A stretch of 64,000 bases of DNA from Albifimbria verrucaria (Eukaryota > Ascomycota > Sordariomycetes > Hypocreales > Stachybotryaceae): NCBI GenBank assembly GCA_020081605.1, contig JAHREC010000013.1, forward strand, positions 3,596,001 to 3,660,000, written 5' to 3'. A program made the position numbers and the translations under genes. Each line of letters begins with the position of its first letter. Position 1 is the first letter of the stretch. This document shows, one piece after another, positions 12,270-24,609 of the stretch. Below the pieces are notes generated by a model. The model saw nothing but the letters and a program-made list of their open reading frames with translations. It ran no database searches and had not been told where the DNA came from.

Positions 12270-12330
12270 TGATGATGATGGTGGTGGTGGTGATGGTGAT
12301 GATGATTATTGATGGTAATGGTGGTGATTG
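12270..12330. repeat. GAT/GGT trinucleotide microsatellite
   Basis: Imperfect gatgatgatggtggtggtggtgatggtgat-type repeat about 80 bp upstream of the RRM gene start, so in its probable leader or promoter. Confidence 0.8.
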
Positions 12331-13441
12331 CAATTTGATGGAGATGCGTGTTTGCAGAAGTTGTTTTGTTGGAATTCTTTGAAGGTACGAGAGAAAGAAG
12401 AAGTTCTAATTTGTAAATTTGCAGCAAATCTCCTTGATTTCTCTATTGTAGGAGACAAGACAACGGATCTAGGTGTGCAGCTGGCAACGCCTGTGAGGCT
12501 ATCGATGGCCTAAACGCAAGGCAACTTTCATTAGATACCCTCATAATACGTTCACCTCGTATTCACTTTTCTTGCTTTTAACTGCCCTCCTCTCTTCCTC
12601 TTTCTTCTTCTCTCGTATGTATATTTTTACACTGCTCTGACGCTCGATGATCTTGCCCATACCGGCCAAGCCGACACATCTTATGGGTTCGGATACTGAC
12701 GCTTTTGGTCCCGGATTGAATCGTCAGTCCAGCAACAGGCTCGCACTTGACGGCAGAGGTTTCAAAAGAAAAGGCATCAGTGTCCCCGTTTATTAACTCT
12801 ACAGCGCTGACAACGCAGACAAATGGGTAGCAATACAATAGGGACCGCAAGCGCCCATAAGAAAAAGAACCGATGAATATCATGATTATATTCGTCTTAA
12901 GTACGTGTATAATTAGAATAAGTATCTAAGTATAGCCTTATATTTTTCTATTATTTTTCTATTATTTTTCTATTACTTTTCTATTATTTCCTTGTTATTT
13001 TCCTATTCTTTTTCTAAGCATTTTCTAACGCTTAACGATTGATCTTCTAAGAGAAATATAAGACCTGCAACTCACTTATATATCTTTCCTTTTTCTTCTT
13101 CTTTTTGCTCACCACTTGACAAATTAGAAAACGAAAGGGCAATTATCCCCTCTGCGAGGTGCATCATCTTATTTCACACCAACCAAGCAGCGGTATCGCT
13201 TCAGGTTTAGGTAGCTGCACCCCCACTTTGGACAATGACATCAACTATTAATTAATCCTCGATTGTTTCAACTCCGCGTGGAACATCTGACGCCGCCAGG
13301 TCAGTGGGTACTAAGCTGTGACCTTTACTTGACCGGCATATGAAGCTCGTCACTTAGCGTCTTCAACCTGTTTCCATCTGCACGTGCCGTAATACGTTCA
13401 GTGACTAATTTACACTCAACAATACCTCCTTGTCCCTCATC
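12331..13441. other. Intergenic region
   Basis: Probable shared promoter space between the RRM gene (minus) and 5-oxoprolinase (plus). Most is AT-rich. A 101-codon frame on the minus strand at 12578-12883 has no recognisable sequence and is not called. Confidence 0.5.
12942..13020. repeat. AT-rich tandem tract of ttttctatta units
   Basis: Five or so units of ttttctatta, with ttactttt and cttgttatt variants, run in tandem, then decay into similar T-rich sequence. Confidence 0.75.
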
Positions 13442-16400
13442 ATGGCAGACTCCACAGAGAAACGTGGGATCCGCATCGCCATTGATAGAGGCGGAACGTT
13501 TACAGACTGTGTGGGCGAGTTTAATGGGGAGGAAATCATCATCAAGCTCCTCTCTGAAGACCCCGCAAATTACAAAGATGCGCCGCTCGAAGGCATTCGG
13601 CGGATCATGAGCCATTTCCTTGGGCACAACATTCCACGTGGTCAACCTCTAGATACAGCTAAGATAGACTCCATCCGTATGGGCACCACTGTCGCCACGA
13701 ATGCCTTGCTAGAGCGTAAAGGAGAGAAAATTGCTCTAGTAGTTACCAAAGGGTTCAAGGATTGCCTAACCATAGGCAATCAGTCCAGGCCAAAGATCTT
13801 CGACCTGGCAATCAAGAAGCCAGATGTACTTTACGAGCAGGTTGTTGAGGTTGATGAAAGGGTTACTTTAGAAGACTATGCTGAGGACCCTGAACGGAAG
13901 ATTACGGAGGCGAAGGCCCAAGTGGGCTCGGAAGATGCAAAGGACAAGACCTCGTCAAAGGCCTTTCTGGCGAGACTGTACGCATACTCAAACGTGCCGA
14001 CGAGACTCAGATCAAAAACAAGTTGAAGGAGGTGTATGATAGTGGCATCAGGAGCATCGCAGTCTGTCTTATGCACGGATATACCTTTCCGGACCACGAG
14101 TCGCTGATTGGCAAAGTGGCCAAGGAGATAGGCTTTACCCATATCTCCTTGAGTCATGAACTCATGCCAATGATCAAGTTGGTGCCAAGAGCTACTTCGG
14201 TCTGCGCCGATGCGTATTTGACTCCGGCAATACGGAAGTACATTGACGGCTTCCAGTCCGGTTTTGAGGGTGGGTTAGGCACGCGCAGTGTCAAAGAGGA
14301 GAGCGGTGCGAGAGGCGCAAGATGCGAGTTCATGCAAAGTGATGGTGGCCTTGTCGACGTAGAAAAGTTTACAGGCTTGAAGGCCATTTTGTCTGGGCCT
14401 GCTGGTGGTGTTGTTGGTTACGCCATCACTTCGTACGATGAAGAGACGAGAACTCCGGTCATCGGCTTCGACATGGTAAGTAAAATTCTACCATCTCAGA
14501 TGAACTGTTTTCGTATTCTAACCTTTATAGGGCGGTACTAGCACTGATGTATCTCGTTATGGTGAGGGCCGCTACGAACATGTTTTTGAGACCACAACTG
14601 CCGGCGTTACTATTCAGTCTCCACAACTTGACATCAATACTGTTGCAGCAGGTGGTGGTTCGAGATTGTTCTTTCGTAATGGTCTGTTCGTGGTTGGTCC
14701 CGAGTCTGCGGGTGCTCACCCTGGCCCTGCATGTTATCGCAAAGGAGGTCCAGCAACAGTTACGGATGCAAACCTTCACCTTGGACGCCTCCTTCCCGAG
14801 TTCTTCCCAAAGATATTCGGGGAGAACGAGGATCAAGGATTGGATCCGGATGCTAGTCGAAAGGTTCTGGAGGAGCTAGCAGATCAACTCAACAAGGAGA
14901 CTGGCAAAACCTTTCTGTCGATGAGGTAGCCTTCGGTTTTCTGACAGTAGCTAACGAAACAATGACAAGACCAATCAGGTCTATCACGGAAGCTAAAGGC
15001 CACGATACGTCTGCTCACCGTTTGGCTACCTTTGGTGGAGCTGGTGGCCAACATGCTGTTGCCATTGCACAGTCACTGGGTATCCGCCAGATTCTCGTCC
15101 ACCGGTATTCCTCCGTACTTTCAGCCTACGGTATGGCCTTAGCAGACGTTGTTGACGAAAGACAAGAACCCGATTCAGCAGTATGGGAGGATGATGGGAA
15201 AGTTGTTGGCGATCTCCAAGCCAAAATGAAGAAGCTGAAAGAAAAGTCACTCAAGGCGCTAGAAGACCAAGGGTTTAGCGACAAGGAAATAGTGTTTGAA
15301 GAATATCTCAATATGCGTTATCGTGGTACGGAATCAGCTCTGATGATCGTCAAGCCCAGCGAGGCGGAGGCGAAGGAAAACTTCGAGGGCAACGAGTGGG
15401 ATTTCGGCAAGGCATTTGTGAAGCAGCACCGATATGAGTTTGGTTTTACCCTCGACGAACGAGACATCATTGTGGACGACGTACGAGTTCGAGGTATAGG
15501 GAAAAGCTTACGCCACCGTGATCGAACGGTAGACCAGCAGTTGAAGAGCATCAAACGTCAAGATGTGTCTCCTGACAAGAAGTATGGAACTCAAAGGTTT
15601 ACTTCGAAGGAGGCAGGTTGGACACATCCATCTACAAGCTGGAAAATCTTGATGTTGGTGATGTCGTACAAGGGCCGGCCATGCTTGCCGATGGTACGCA
15701 GACCATTGTGATTACACCCAAATCAAAGGCTCTCATTACTGAGAGCCATGTTATTATTGATCTAGATCAAGAGAAGTCTAAGGAAGGGTAAGTTTACCAA
15801 GCATATCAGCGTGTTTGAAGGCCTAGAGGGCTATTGTACCTCGACCTTCATGCAGAGTCACATCCCCTCTCCCTCTCCCTCCCCTTTTAACGGCATGCAA
15901 GCTGAACTCTCACAGAGCACACAAGGAACAAGCCGACCGCGAAGTCGATCCAATCATGCTCAGCATCTTCGGTCATCGATTCATGGCAATTGCCGAACAG
16001 ATGGGCCGAGCTCTCCAAAAACAAGCGTCAGCACCAACGTCAAAGAGCGTCTGGACTTCTCTTGTGCTATCTTTGACCCATCCGGTGGTCTCGTTGCCAA
16101 TGCGCCTCACATTCCCATACACTTGGGCTCTGTTCGTTCCCTTAGCGCATTCATTTCTTGTCATCTACTAACCGGTTGCTCTAGATGTCGACATGTGTGC
16201 GTCGTCAGGCGGAGATCTGGAAGGGCAAGCTCCAGAAGGAGATGTTATCATCACCAACCATCCATCGTATGGCGGTACACATTTGCCAGACATTACCCTT
16301 ATAATGCCCGCATTTGATGATAAAGGGAGAATATCATTTTCTACGCGGCTTCGCGGGCACACCATGCGGATATTGGTGGTATCAGTGCAGGAAGCATGCC

Positions 16401-17749
16401 TCCGCATTCCAGAGAGCTCTATCAAGAAGGAGCAGCCATCAAAAGCGAGAAGCTCGTATCCAAAGGTAAATTTAATGAGGAACGGGTTGTCGAGTTGTTT
16501 TACAAGGAGCCCGCTCAGTACCCCGGGTGCAGCGGATCAAGAAGCCTTGCAGACAACATCAACGATTTACGAGCACAAGTATCAGCGAACCAGAAAGGCA
16601 TTTCGCTAATCGAGGGGCTCATCCAAGAATTCGAATTAGAAACGGTGCAGTTCTACATGGTCAAAATTCAAGAGAACGCGGAGCAATGTGTACGCAAATT
16701 ACTCAAGGAAGTTTACAAGCGCTTTGAAGGCAAAGATCTATTCGCTGTGGATTATATGGATGATGGAACACCGATCCAGCTCAGCATTAAGATTGACCCA
16801 GGAAGGAGAGGCCGTCTTTGATTTTGAAGGCACAGGCCCCGAGGTTTACGGGAATACTAACGCACCCGAGGCCATCACACATAGCGCGATTATTTACTGC
16901 CTGCGATGCCTCATCTCGGAAGATATTCCTCTAAACCAAGGCTGTCTTCGACCAATTCGCGTCAAGTTCCCGGAAAAGTCACTCCTCTCTCCTTCACCCG
17001 GCGCAGCCGTCGTAGGAGGCAACGTTCTTACTAGCCAGAGAATTATAGATGTTATCTTCAAAGCCTTTGAAGCATGTGCAGCCAGTCAAGGTTGCTGTAA
17101 TAATCTGACCTTCGGATTCGGCGGCAACCAGTCAGGCAGGGAAGTTGTCAAGGGCTTTGGCTACTACGAAACGATTGCGGGAGGCAGCGGTGCAGGTCCA
17201 GATTTCAACGGCACAACGAGCCAAGTCCACTCAACAAATACAAGGATCACTGACTCTGAAATCTTCGAGAGACGATACCCAGTGATACTGAGAGAGTTCT
17301 CCATTCGGACTGGGTCGGGTGGCGGAGGACAGCACAGAGGTGGCGACGGCGTAATTCGTGACATAGAGTTCCGTATCCCTCTGCAAGTTTCGATTCTCAG
17401 CGAGCGAAGGGTATACCGTCCATATGGCCTCAAGGGCGGTGAGGACGGGCAACCAGGCCTCAACCTGTGGGTGAAGAAGGTAGAGAAGATGACATGGGAG
17501 AACTCGTTGGAGGCGCTCCACGGTAGTGGGGAGGCAAAGGAGGTTGAGGTCGAGGAGCGCCACATCAACTTGGGGGCCAAGAACAGCGCACCAATGAAGG
17601 CAGGAGACCGCATCATCATTTACACGCCTGGAGGAGGAGGGTGGGGGCCGCATGGCTCGGAGGAGGTTGCAAGAGAACGCGAGGACCCCACGCGGGCATG
17701 GAAGAAGGGCAGTGGTGCCGCCCGAGAAGACGCATCCCTGCAAGCGTGA
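13442..17749 (+). CDS. OXP1: 5-oxoprolinase (ATP-hydrolysing), multiple frame breaks
   Basis: Hydrolyses 5-oxo-L-proline to L-glutamate with ATP in glutathione turnover, in the cytosol. The start at 13442 ([20 protein letters not shown]) leads straight into the hydantoinase/oxoprolinase N-terminal motif [12 protein letters not shown]. Then come [16 protein letters not shown], the HyuA core [17 protein letters not shown] (split by intron 14476-14530), [20 protein letters not shown] and [19 protein letters not shown]. The HyuB half includes [56 protein letters not shown] and the terminal [12 protein letters not shown]. Further introns are 15788-15915 and 16132-16184. Conserved coding hops frame near 13941-13950, 14912-14914, 15596-15600, 16017-16021, 16238-16239, 16337-16340 and 16797-16804. 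All are -1, except the last (+1 or -2). Corrected length is about 1,359 aa, normal for the family. Confidence 0.9.
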
Positions 17750-18619
17750 GCGCCCGACTTCTGGCGGGGCCGATATGTCCGCTCCGGGATTCTAGAACGG
17801 CGCCGGTCATAGACGAGGTAGCATTAGTTGTCGAAGAGCTCTGGAACAAGCAGATGTTGGAGATTCTCCAAATGCCCGTTGCTTCCGGGTTGAACTCAAG
17901 TTGCAGGAGGAAACGAGGCTTCAACTGCTCGAAAGGGCTCGGTAGTAGTCTGACTTGCATGATAGGCTACCGGTAATCAGGAATCACCAGCTTTTGTCCT
18001 CTCCGATGACCCCTTGCTAGTTGAGCAAGGTTGTTAGGTCTACTTTGTATTACATAGTATTGATTGGTCTGAGACAAATGCGCCCGAACTGAAGTGCCCT
18101 TTGGGTACTCAGAAACCTGTGATCCCGGCGGGCGTGTTGCACAAGCTCGACGGCCGTAGTAACGGAGGCGTGATATGCGCGGCCGGCGAGAGCAGCCCAC
18201 GACATGTGGCCAACCAAGACCAATCAGCCGCCGTCGTACTTGAGGCCAACCCGCATCGTGACTAGAAGAATCCAGCGAAGCGCACACACAAAGATATTTG
18301 CCACGGGCAAGCAAGCAGCAGATGTAAGCCAGGCTTCCGACATCAGCACGGCAGCGGTTGATTGGCTGTGCCACCATGAGCCACCACAGCGATGTACCCG
18401 AGGTTCCGGATCCTGGGAACTACGAGCGCAAGGTCATCGCGGTGGCACGCATGGGACGCCTGACCGCAGCCCATGGACGGTAGATCAATCGTTGCGTTGC
18501 GGGCAGCGTTGATGTTGGTGCAAGGCATGTTGAGAGAAGCTGAACAGGTACTTCTGGTGGTAGGTTACCCTGCCGGGCAGCTCTAGGGAGCTAAGAGTGG
18601 CTGGGTGCGTGAAGCTGCC

Positions 18620-18860
18620 TTGGCAACTGAGCAGGCGGTTACGGGTACCTACAATGGGATGGCAAAAGTTCCATCTACCTTGCGATGTCTATCAGGATAC
18701 AGGATCTTGTTAAAAGAGGCTTTAAAGAATACTTGCAATCTTTGTATTTATTTATTTTTTCGTCATTTATTACATTGTTACTACAAGTCTCTCCGACTTT
18801 TAGTCGTTTATTCTTAGATATCTTGTTGATTGACGGTTGAGATATCTACGCTTGGTATGT
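18620..18860 (+). repeat. Dispersed degenerate repeat, copy B
   Basis: Diverged relative of 10060-10325 in the same orientation: tacaatgggatggcaaaagtt, ctaccttgcgatg, tatcaggatacagg, ttaaaagaggct, attacattgttac, acttttagtcgtt, ttgagatatctacgct. The spacing of landmarks is kept within a few bases. No coding potential. Confidence 0.6.
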
Positions 18861-18884
18861 GGAATTTCTAGGTATCCTCGCACC

Positions 18885-18990
18885 GTAAGGTAGGTAAGGT
18901 AGGTACCTTAGTAGGTACTAAGGTAGTAGGTATCTACCTGCCAAGGTTAGTAGTCTAGCCAAAGTTGGTAGTCTAGATACCCGAGTTGCC
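18885..18990. repeat. TAGGTACC/TAGGTA-rich minisatellite
   Basis: Runs of ggtaggtaaggtaggtacc, ttagtaggtactaaggtag and ggtagtctag make a self-complementary simple-sequence tract. Similar short clusters occur near 7075-7105, 40055-40095 and 54000-54040, so the motif is dispersed. Confidence 0.65.
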
Positions 18991-20686
18991 CAAGTAAAAT
19001 ACCTACTATTACAGCAGGAGCTACCAGCAGTGTGGCTGATGCTCAACCTCTGTTCCTTCCGCTCCTGTTCCAAGCTATCTGTGTCCGTATTGTACTACCA
19101 TACTTACCTCTCCACCACTACCTACATACCTACATACCTATTCTCCCGTCTCCACACGCATCTATACATGGGTCCAGCATCATCAGTCCCCATCCAACTG
19201 CCGGGTATCATGCCCCAACCTTTGCTCTCCACAGTCGCGCCCGTCTTTCCTCACGCCCATCTTGCCAGGGCCGAAGCTTCGCTCCGACAACAACCCACCC
19301 CCAACGGGGCGTCATGAGGGCAAAGGATGCTAAGCTGTTGCCAATCATACCCAAGTCCTCGGCACTCGCTAGTGAGCTTCATAAGATGATCTCTTGGATA
19401 CACCCTGTCTTTGTGCTTTCATTGGTAGATGCCATTCTGGGTTACTCGTTGCGAGCGGGATCTAAGTCCCAAGACATGCATTAGGTCAGATCACCGCCTG
19501 CGCGCAAGTCCTTTACCGGCTACCACACACACATACACACTCAAAGACCAAACCTGCATGCTTGCCCCCGGCTTCAGGGAATGCCCTGCACGCGCGCATC
19601 TTACGCCCCTAGCTGCTGGCGACCGCAACGTGCGTCTCCTGTCCCTTCTCTTGGAGGTGTTCATCCAACGAAAGCAAGGAACACCCGGATCGTGCTCTTA
19701 CTGGTTCACATCAAAAGAGCCAGGGTCTCTCTCTCAGTCGTGGCTAAAGCAAAAGCGAGTCGGGAAGCTCATGGTTCCCACGACCATGCCGTCCCATATC
19801 CACGGAACCCGACCCCTGACATGGGCCGCGAACCACCCCAAAACTCAGCCTTGCTGAGCTGCGGGCACCCTTCTGCCCTTGCTGCTGCTATATGCTCATG
19901 AGACATCGATGGGAACTTCACGCCATGGGATCCGAAGAGGCTTTTTATCCCAACAATTGCTATTCTTATGTTGAACTGTCTTAGCCCCGGACTCAAGCCT
20001 CATCCTGAAAGGTAGTTCTACGGCGAGGTACGAGAGAATAGGTGTTGTGGATGGGTCTTGGTTTGCCTTGCACCACCTTACCATATCCAAGCCGCTGACA
20101 TCTCCGTCCCCGGGGAGGGGCGTGCATCATCTGTGCCGTGCCATACGTTCTTCCTCGCCTGCCATTGGCGAAGGTCTCTAAGGGAACGCCCGTTCTTCTG
20201 GGCTACCATCCATTCACTACAAGGGACTTCTAGAAAAGGTCCCGTCGATAGGGAAAGGCAAATGCATGCTGGATCCACCCAAGCATCCTCCATATCGATA
20301 TGGGTGGTTGATGCACCGCCATATGTGAACATCACGTTCACCGATTGCCGCCCCTTTGCGCCTCATTCTTCAGACTCTGCAGGACGTGTCAAAGCTTCCG
20401 ATGGCCCCAGGTACCGTGTGCCACTTTGAGGATTCAATAGTTGCACCCCAGTCATGCGGTTGGTGTGTGCCCAATGACTCTTTGCCACTCTGTTGGAAAT
20501 AGAAGTACTTCGTGCTCGAATCGACTCAATAACCGCATTCGTGGGCGAATGCTGCATAGTTTGAACCGCAATTTGTTTCTTGTTTCATGTTTCTTGGGCC
20601 TTATTTAGAGGTCAGGGACGCCTTTCATCCATCACTTCGAAGGGCAGGACTCTGAAAACACTTCATCGATTCGACTATACAGCACA

Positions 20687-21737
20687 ATGATGCGCATTGC
20701 TATTGCAGGTGGTGGTGGCCTTGGCTATCTTCTTGCCTCTGGGTTTGCTTCAGCTTCTACGGCACACAATGTGGTCGTCTTATCGAGATCGGTCTGTTGC
20801 GCTTTCTTCCATCGCAATTCAACTTCTCTAGCAGCTAACTCCCATTAGGAGAGGCCAGAGTTTGCAGCGCTGGAGGTACAAGTGCATGTTGTCAATTATG
20901 ACGATTATGAGAGCCTCTCGTTTGCCCTCCAGGGGATAGACTTGGTTCTTTCTACAGTATCCGGCAACGAACAGCTAAATCTGATCAACGCTGCTGGGCA
21001 TGGCCGAGTCCGTCATTTTGTTCCTTCTGAATTTGAAGGTTCAATAAGCCGCCGACCTTCGCAGAATGATCCGCTGGATCGCGGCTCATCACAGGCACTG
21101 GCTCTGCTCCGGCAATGGTCGCGAACATCTCGAATGCAATACACAGTCTTCTCTTGCGGTATCTTCATGGAGAGGTTCTACGGCTTGGGTAGTCTCAACA
21201 TTGGCTACGGTGTAGGTGTTCCTAATGCCGCTGACTATCTCTTGGATATCAGCAGCACAACGGCTCAATATATCGAGACCAACTCCAGAGGCAGCACCGT
21301 TCGTGTTTGTCTGACGTCTGTCCACGATCTTGTCAGCTTCGTGGTCGCCGCGGTCGATATGAGCCTGGCAAACTGGCCGCATGAATGGACTCTTCGCGGA
21401 GATCGATTATCGATGCGGGACATTGTGGGCGCCTGCAGTATGGCTTTGAATGGTAGTTATCTACTCATTGCAGTTGAGTTCAATTACTGACTCATTATAA
21501 GTTGCCTTCGTCCACCAAACATACCAGTATGCTGAGGTGGAAGCTTACATACAATACTTTGCTCAAACAAGGGAGTTTGACAAAGTTGCCTACTACCAGC
21601 GCCTTCTGGCCACTGCCGATGGACGGTACGACTTTGGACGTGCATCACTGAACGAGGCTGTGAGGGCAAGCGATTGTGTAGACGTGCGCCCAGTGACCTT
21701 CAGCCAGTGGCTTGCGAGCATCTGGCATATGGGTTAA
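20687..21737 (+). CDS. NmrA-like / isoflavone-reductase-type NAD(P)-binding protein
   Basis: Three exons, 20687-20791, 20849-21452 and 21502-21737, give 314 aa with an unbroken frame. The N-terminus MMRIAIAGGGGLGYLLASGF is an atypical-SDR Rossmann motif. DLVLSTVSGNEQLNLINAA and VRHFVPSEFEGS are the usual NmrA/PCBER landmarks, and TVFSCGIFMERFYG fits the substrate-side segment. Members are either NADP sensors or reductases of small aromatic or isoprenoid substrates; which applies here cannot be told. The canonical active-site Lys of isoflavone reductases is not obvious. Neighbours give no pathway hint. Confidence 0.88.
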
Positions 21738-22804
21738 GCAGTGAGATACGGCCAGGGTTGTTCTCGGGGTGTGTATAGATGTCGTGTAAGATATGTTATC
21801 ATGCAGCTTTGTTCCTCTCTATCTTGGTGCGTTGTCTTTGGAGAGAATATGCTTTGAAGTGGGAGCCAGCCAACTCGGTTCTCCCACAAGAGTCCAACAT
21901 GTACTAGGATCAAGTCATTCATCACGTAATCACTGCCGAAGTCCTGTTGGCTGCGTGGTTCGTGTGCCACGCGTTGCCCCATGTAAGAGCCGTGTCCGTC
22001 ACGGCCCCACGGTGCATGAAAAGGCCCCAAAGTTGCCCAGATCCATCCCGCAAGTGGCTGCAGAATGGGCCTTGAGGTACCTGACAGGACGAGGGGCATT
22101 TGGTTTGTCATGGCCCCCAACGCCAGGCCTGCATCATGTCCACGGAGATTTAACAAGGATTAGGGATTCTAGACGTCCGCCTTCTTCTCATCTCGCGTCT
22201 CGCCCATTTCCGTCTCAGGTCCAGCCCTATCATAGCAAGTCCCCAGTCTCGCCAGCTACTCGCTCCCTGCAAAGACATGGCCATCTCGTTGGTGATAATG
22301 CCTTGGCCTGCATGATGGGGGTGGCAGCCGTTTTGCATGCCATGGCCGGATTTGGCAGCGAAACTCATTCTTATAATGCTATTGGTTGCCGTAAGGCTCA
22401 TTGCGGCAATCACCTACGGGAAACGCCGGGAAAGGAACTTCAGCACCAGCTAAACTCTAGGGGCTTATACCACGACCATGCACGCAATGCAATAGCTCAT
22501 CATTAAGGCCTGGCGCAGCTATCAGACTCCAGTTCGGATCACTCAGCTTGCTTAGAGTGAGGCATGGATAGCGGTAGCAGGTCTGGCAGACGTCTTCGGT
22601 GGTGAGGACCTGAAACTGTCGGCTTGAGCACGCACACGGCGGTGCCGATGGTCCTCACTTTTACCCGAGTCTCATTCTCCAAAACCCAAGTCCCAGGAAC
22701 ATATAGTATGTGTTACACCAATGCAGCGAGTCAGGTTTGCAGGTCTTGCGCCGATCAAATTGCATGGTTCAATGCTACACCATACCGGACGGCTCTATCC
22801 TACA
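21738..22804. other. Intergenic region
   Basis: Between the convergent NmrA-like and adenosine deaminase genes. A 237-codon frame at 21793-22506 (plus) has atypical composition, is overlapped by antisense frames and shows no motif, so it is not called. Confidence 0.45.
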
Positions 22805-24609
22805 TCATTTCCCTTCCTTCTGTAACCCTTCAGGCTGTCCCACCACCTCGGGCTCATGTTCATCACCAAACTCCGTCACTATCCATAGGCAGAATTTCTC
22901 CCACTCCACTTGCCATTCCTTCATCCGCTCAGCCTTGATGCCACTGCCCAAGGTTGCTTCCTTGATGCCTTTTACCCACTCCGCCTGCGTCTGGTCCTCG
23001 AAGGCCGCCCACCGCACGCTGTTCTCGGCGAGGGAAGCGAGGCCCGCCAATCCTAGATTGTCCCAGCCCTGGAGAGCCTGCCAGAAGTCGTGTGACATGC
23101 CCGCCTTGTCGTGGCCCATCATGGCGGGGTCGTCATTGCACAGGGAGCAGGGAACGCCTCGAGCTAGCAGAGCTGGCAAGGGTGTGCTGTAATCGAGCTG
23201 CACAGCCGCAGAACTTCGTTAGAAATGGGGCAGGACTCGATGAGGATGCGCTTCTCTTTAATCATGTCGATGAGAAGCGGGTGCTTAAAAAGGCTGAAAC
23301 CGTGACCAATGCGCCGAGTGCCCAGCAGGATGGCGTCGAATAGATTACCGTCGGTACTGTTGCCGTCGCCAAGCGTCTCGCCGGCGTGGAAGAAGAATGG
23401 GAGGTTCACGCCCTCTTGGGCACACTGCTTGCGGAACCAAAATAGCTCCGGAAGGAGGTCTGATAGTGGGCGACCAAGGTCCTCGGCGCCTACTAGGTCA
23501 TAACCCGCAATAAGGTGGGGTATGCCATCTTGGTGGTGATGCAGTTGTCCATATCCTCTATGATATTGCGGGTTGGCAGGGACCTCAGGGTCGTCCAAAT
23601 GATGGTGATGCCCCAGAAACCCTGGCCTTCGGGAGAGGCTTTGAACCGAGCGGTTTCCTCCTCGATGACCTGGAAGATGTGTTCATAGTCCGTTTCTGGC
23701 GTCTCTTGCCCTTCACGGCAGTAGTTTAGAGCCCACGTCATGCTACGGATCGTTAGTTATGTTTGAAAAGAGTTGCTGATATTGGTAAGCATACCGTAGT
23801 TCGGCCCAGTTGACACCATCGGCCTTCAAGTCACGCATGAGACGGCGCAAGAATGAGCGGAACACCGGCTCGTAGTGAATCATGTTTTCCACGACGAGGA
23901 AACACTTGGCAAATTTGTCCCAGATGGCATTGACACCATGATGTTGCTCGTGGCTGTCTTCGACGGAAAGGGTGCAACGGCTTTTGAGCCACTTCAAGAA
24001 GCCTGCCCTACCACCGTCGGGGAAACTGTCTGCTATCGTTGTGATTTGGAGATAGGTGTTGGGTTTGTATCCCTCTTCCCATATGGAGCCCTCGGTCTGT
24101 GACTTTTTCCTGTATCGGAAGCTGAGAGATGCATCTGCCCTTGCGTCTGCGGTCAAGAGACTCCTATCACTTGCCATGTGCATGCCAGGCGTGTTGAGGA
24201 CCTCTTCAAGGACGAAATTGAAGTCCACCATGGCATCCATGTGGCCGTGCAACAGACAGCCCTTTGGCATGCGGGACACAATCTCCCACAGCTTGGTTCC
24301 CTCCATGCGGTCCTTGGCAAGCCTGAACATCATGCCTGGGAAGATGGGATCATGGGTGGCCTGGGCAAGGTCCTCTTCGACGCTGGCCGTCCACACGGTA
24401 TCCAATTCATGACGTCTGATGCGATCGACGATTTCACATGCACGCTTCGCGATGGGTGACAGGTTTGCGCGGAAGGAGGCGTCTGATCTGGTGGTTTTTT
24501 CCTGGGCGATTAGGTTGGCGCGACCAGAGAGATATTGCTGGATGAAAGGGTCAGAGGTGGACGGGATGTCCTGGGAGATCTCCTCCCAAACGTCCTCTGG
24601 CATGGCCAT
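22805..24609 (-). CDS. Adenosine deaminase-like protein, ADGF/CECR1 type, two frame breaks
   Basis: Metal-dependent hydrolase of the adenosine deaminase superfamily, deaminating adenosine or related purines. Exon 1 is 23795-24609 and exon 2 is 22805-23742, with a 52-nt intron. Zinc and catalytic motifs are LLHGHMDAMVDFNF near residue 120, FFHAGETLGDGN, RIGHGFSLFKHP, and CNDDPAMMGHDK near the C-terminus. The ADGF-type N-terminal region is present, but MAMPEDVWEEISQDIPST has no signal peptide, so a cytosolic location is inferred, unlike secreted animal ADGFs. The frame slips by one base at the G run 23517-23520 (minus: C4 where C5 would restore KMAYPHLIAGYD) and at 23178-23182 (LCSSITAHPLPALLARGV). 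Corrected length is about 584 aa. Confidence 0.9.

Larger units (their letters stand above)
17750..20686. other. Long intergenic region with repeats
   Basis: Almost 3 kb without a supported gene. It contains dispersed repeat copy B and a TAGGTACC-type minisatellite, listed separately. Open frames around 19030-19900 and 20058-20429 are overlapping and unlike proteins. Confidence 0.5.

Noticed and set aside
13442..17749. Reading the 5-oxoprolinase region as separate HyuA and HyuB genes or as a pseudogene
   Set aside because: All pieces join in order into one fungal-length oxoprolinase when single bases and three short introns are allowed; sequence between breaks is fully conserved.
21793..22506. 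237-codon plus-strand open frame
   Set aside because: Composition is Pro/Ser/His-rich without any motif, it has long open frames on the opposite strand, and it lies between two convergent genes. Most likely chance.
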